Positions 62,893 to 64,000 of a DNA stretch of 64,000 nucleotides are shown here, in pieces. The stretch is from Calendula officinalis. Its lineage: Eukaryota; Streptophyta; Magnoliopsida; Asterales; Asteraceae. Position 1 is the stretch's first letter; each line of letters begins with the position of its first letter. Made by a program: the position numbers and the translations under genes. The stretch spans positions 32,550,835 to 32,614,834 of the forward strand of contig OY970825.1 in NCBI GenBank assembly GCA_963853835.1. Direction: 5' to 3'. The notes below the pieces were generated by a model. That model saw nothing but the letters and a program-made list of their open reading frames with translations, ran no database searches and was not told the origin of the DNA.

Positions 62893-63156
62893 CTCCTTCC
62901 GTCCCTAAATAAAGTTCTCATTTCTCTTGGGCACAATATTTAAGGAGAAAGTTAGTGATGATGTTATTGGTAATAAATTTGATTAAAATATAAAGTTGAT
63001 TTGGAGAGAGAAAGATTGTTAGTGGATAGTTAGTAGTGAGGTCCATGGTAATTATATTATTTTATTAAGTGGACCCCATCAACTTGTGAAATGAGAACTT
63101 TATTTAGGGACAAAAATTCACGGTGAAATGGTAACTTTATTTAGGGACGGAGGGAG
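62893..63156. mobile_element. Stowaway MITE, 264 bp, with duplicated right end
   Basis: CTCCTTCCGTCCCTAAATAA at the left and TTTAGGGACGGAGGGAG at the right, flanked by TA at 62891-62892 and 63157-63158. An extra internal ACTTTATTTAGGGAC at about 63099-63113 repeats the right terminus, so the element carries two right-end copies in tandem. Confidence 0.9.
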
Positions 63157-63835
63157 TAATATTTAACCACCACCAATGGTGGTAGGGCTCTGACTTCCTA
63201 ATAGAATACATCTTATTCAAAAACTTATCCTTACTATATATCTTAAACAGGAAAACTGCATTCGCTAATCCGTTTAAGTTGCAGTTTTTATTATGAAAAG
63301 AAGCAACTATTGTGTTACAAAATGTATTTCTTGAGCATTCCATGTAAATTTAACCTACTTTGAGCAAGTATTGTGACTATGTTATAAGTAGGGAATTATC
63401 AAAATAGACCAACAATAAGCCTCATTTGTCCATAATAGATTTGTGCGACTTGATTTTTTCTCAAAATAAACCATGCGACTAGATGGTGTTTTGTGCGAGT
63501 GCGACTCCCTATTTTTTGTGCGACCCGTATGTTTTTTGTGCAACTATACCATCTTTTGTACGACTAGATTATTTTTATGTGCGATTATTAAATTTTATTT
63601 GGAGTCACAAAAATCTTTTAAAAAATTTGGATCTTAGTAAGTTTATTTTTGAAAATCACCTGTATTATAATAGCTAAACATGGTGCAAGGAATCCTTACC
63701 ATGTTAAATATGGCAAGGATAATCCAGAACTAAATATGCAATTTATATATAATATAAATATGCAATTTATATATGCAATTTATATATAATATAAATATGC
63801 AGTTTATTTATATATAATATAAAAAAAGGTAATTC
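63157..63835. other. Intergenic with degenerate TTTTGTGCGACT repeats
   Basis: Between 63440 and 63590 the words TTTTGTGCGACT, TTTTGTGCGAGT and TTTTGTACGACT recur at spacings of about 20-35 bases. AT-rich ATATAATATAAATATGCA repeats precede the second tRNA-His. No gene is seen. Confidence 0.6.
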
Positions 63836-63907
63836 TGTGGCTGCTGGGATTCGAGCCCAGGTCTCCACGGCCACAACGTGGAATTCTTACCACTAAACTA
63901 CAGCCAC
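63836..63907 (-). tRNA. tRNA-His (anticodon GTG), copy 2
   Basis: The same 72-base mature sequence as copy 1 in the same orientation, 1.66 kb away. A minus-sense CCTTTTTTT run follows for termination. Similarity to copy 1 extends only a few bases outside the gene. Confidence 0.95.
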
Positions 63908-64000
63908 AATTGTGATTGATTAAACCTAATAACGTATTAATATCAAAGTGAGAAACTATTCAGTTCTTACTTCCATTTCAGATAAACCCCATCTATCCCC

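Overview
The window is nuclear DNA of a flowering plant, most likely a eudicot. It has spliced genes with GT-AG introns, an actin with the plant leader-intron layout, a chloroplast-targeted APO protein, plant tRNAs, Stowaway and Tourist-like MITEs, Helitron ends, and large nests of Ty1/copia and Ty3/gypsy elements. The retroelement proteins look like those common in Asteraceae, but that placement is an impression, not a test.

Layout. 1-22410: a Ty1/copia element on the minus strand (5' LTR 21932-22410, gag 20462-21847, RT/RNase H remnants 486-2170). It is split by about 18 kb of nested Ty3/gypsy-type elements. These are Y, with truncated LTR, gag, internal region, full LTR, then PBS and gag again; a solo LTR inside the second Y LTR; Z, with a gag ORF and a 113-bp collapsed LTR; and W, a composite of LTR pieces. 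23510-26322: a tRNA-Lys and a ten-exon ALG5 gene with two frameshifting deletions. 27891-30860: an intact actin gene on the minus strand. 34467-36449: an intact APO1-like gene on the plus strand. 36973-50455: a minus-strand chromovirus whose pol is split by a related non-autonomous element (V) and a further LTR (U). 50665-53150: an HSP70 gene with a well-formed heat shock element and TATA box but two opposite single-base frameshifts. 56388-57316: a Helitron 3' end and two exons of a B-type CDK. 59079-61219: an intact ubiquitin-conjugating enzyme gene of the UBC7/13/14 type. 62175-63907: two nearly identical tRNA-His genes and a Stowaway MITE.

The genes do not form a pathway. They are unrelated housekeeping genes (ER N-glycosylation, cytoskeleton, photosystem I assembly, chaperone, ER-linked ubiquitination) standing between transposon nests. 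The window's main interest is its transposon record. Paralogous copies give empty sites that prove several insertions. Deletion and recombination scars can be read at base level. One HSP70 and one ALG5 copy look disabled. I found no clear evidence of an undescribed functional system.
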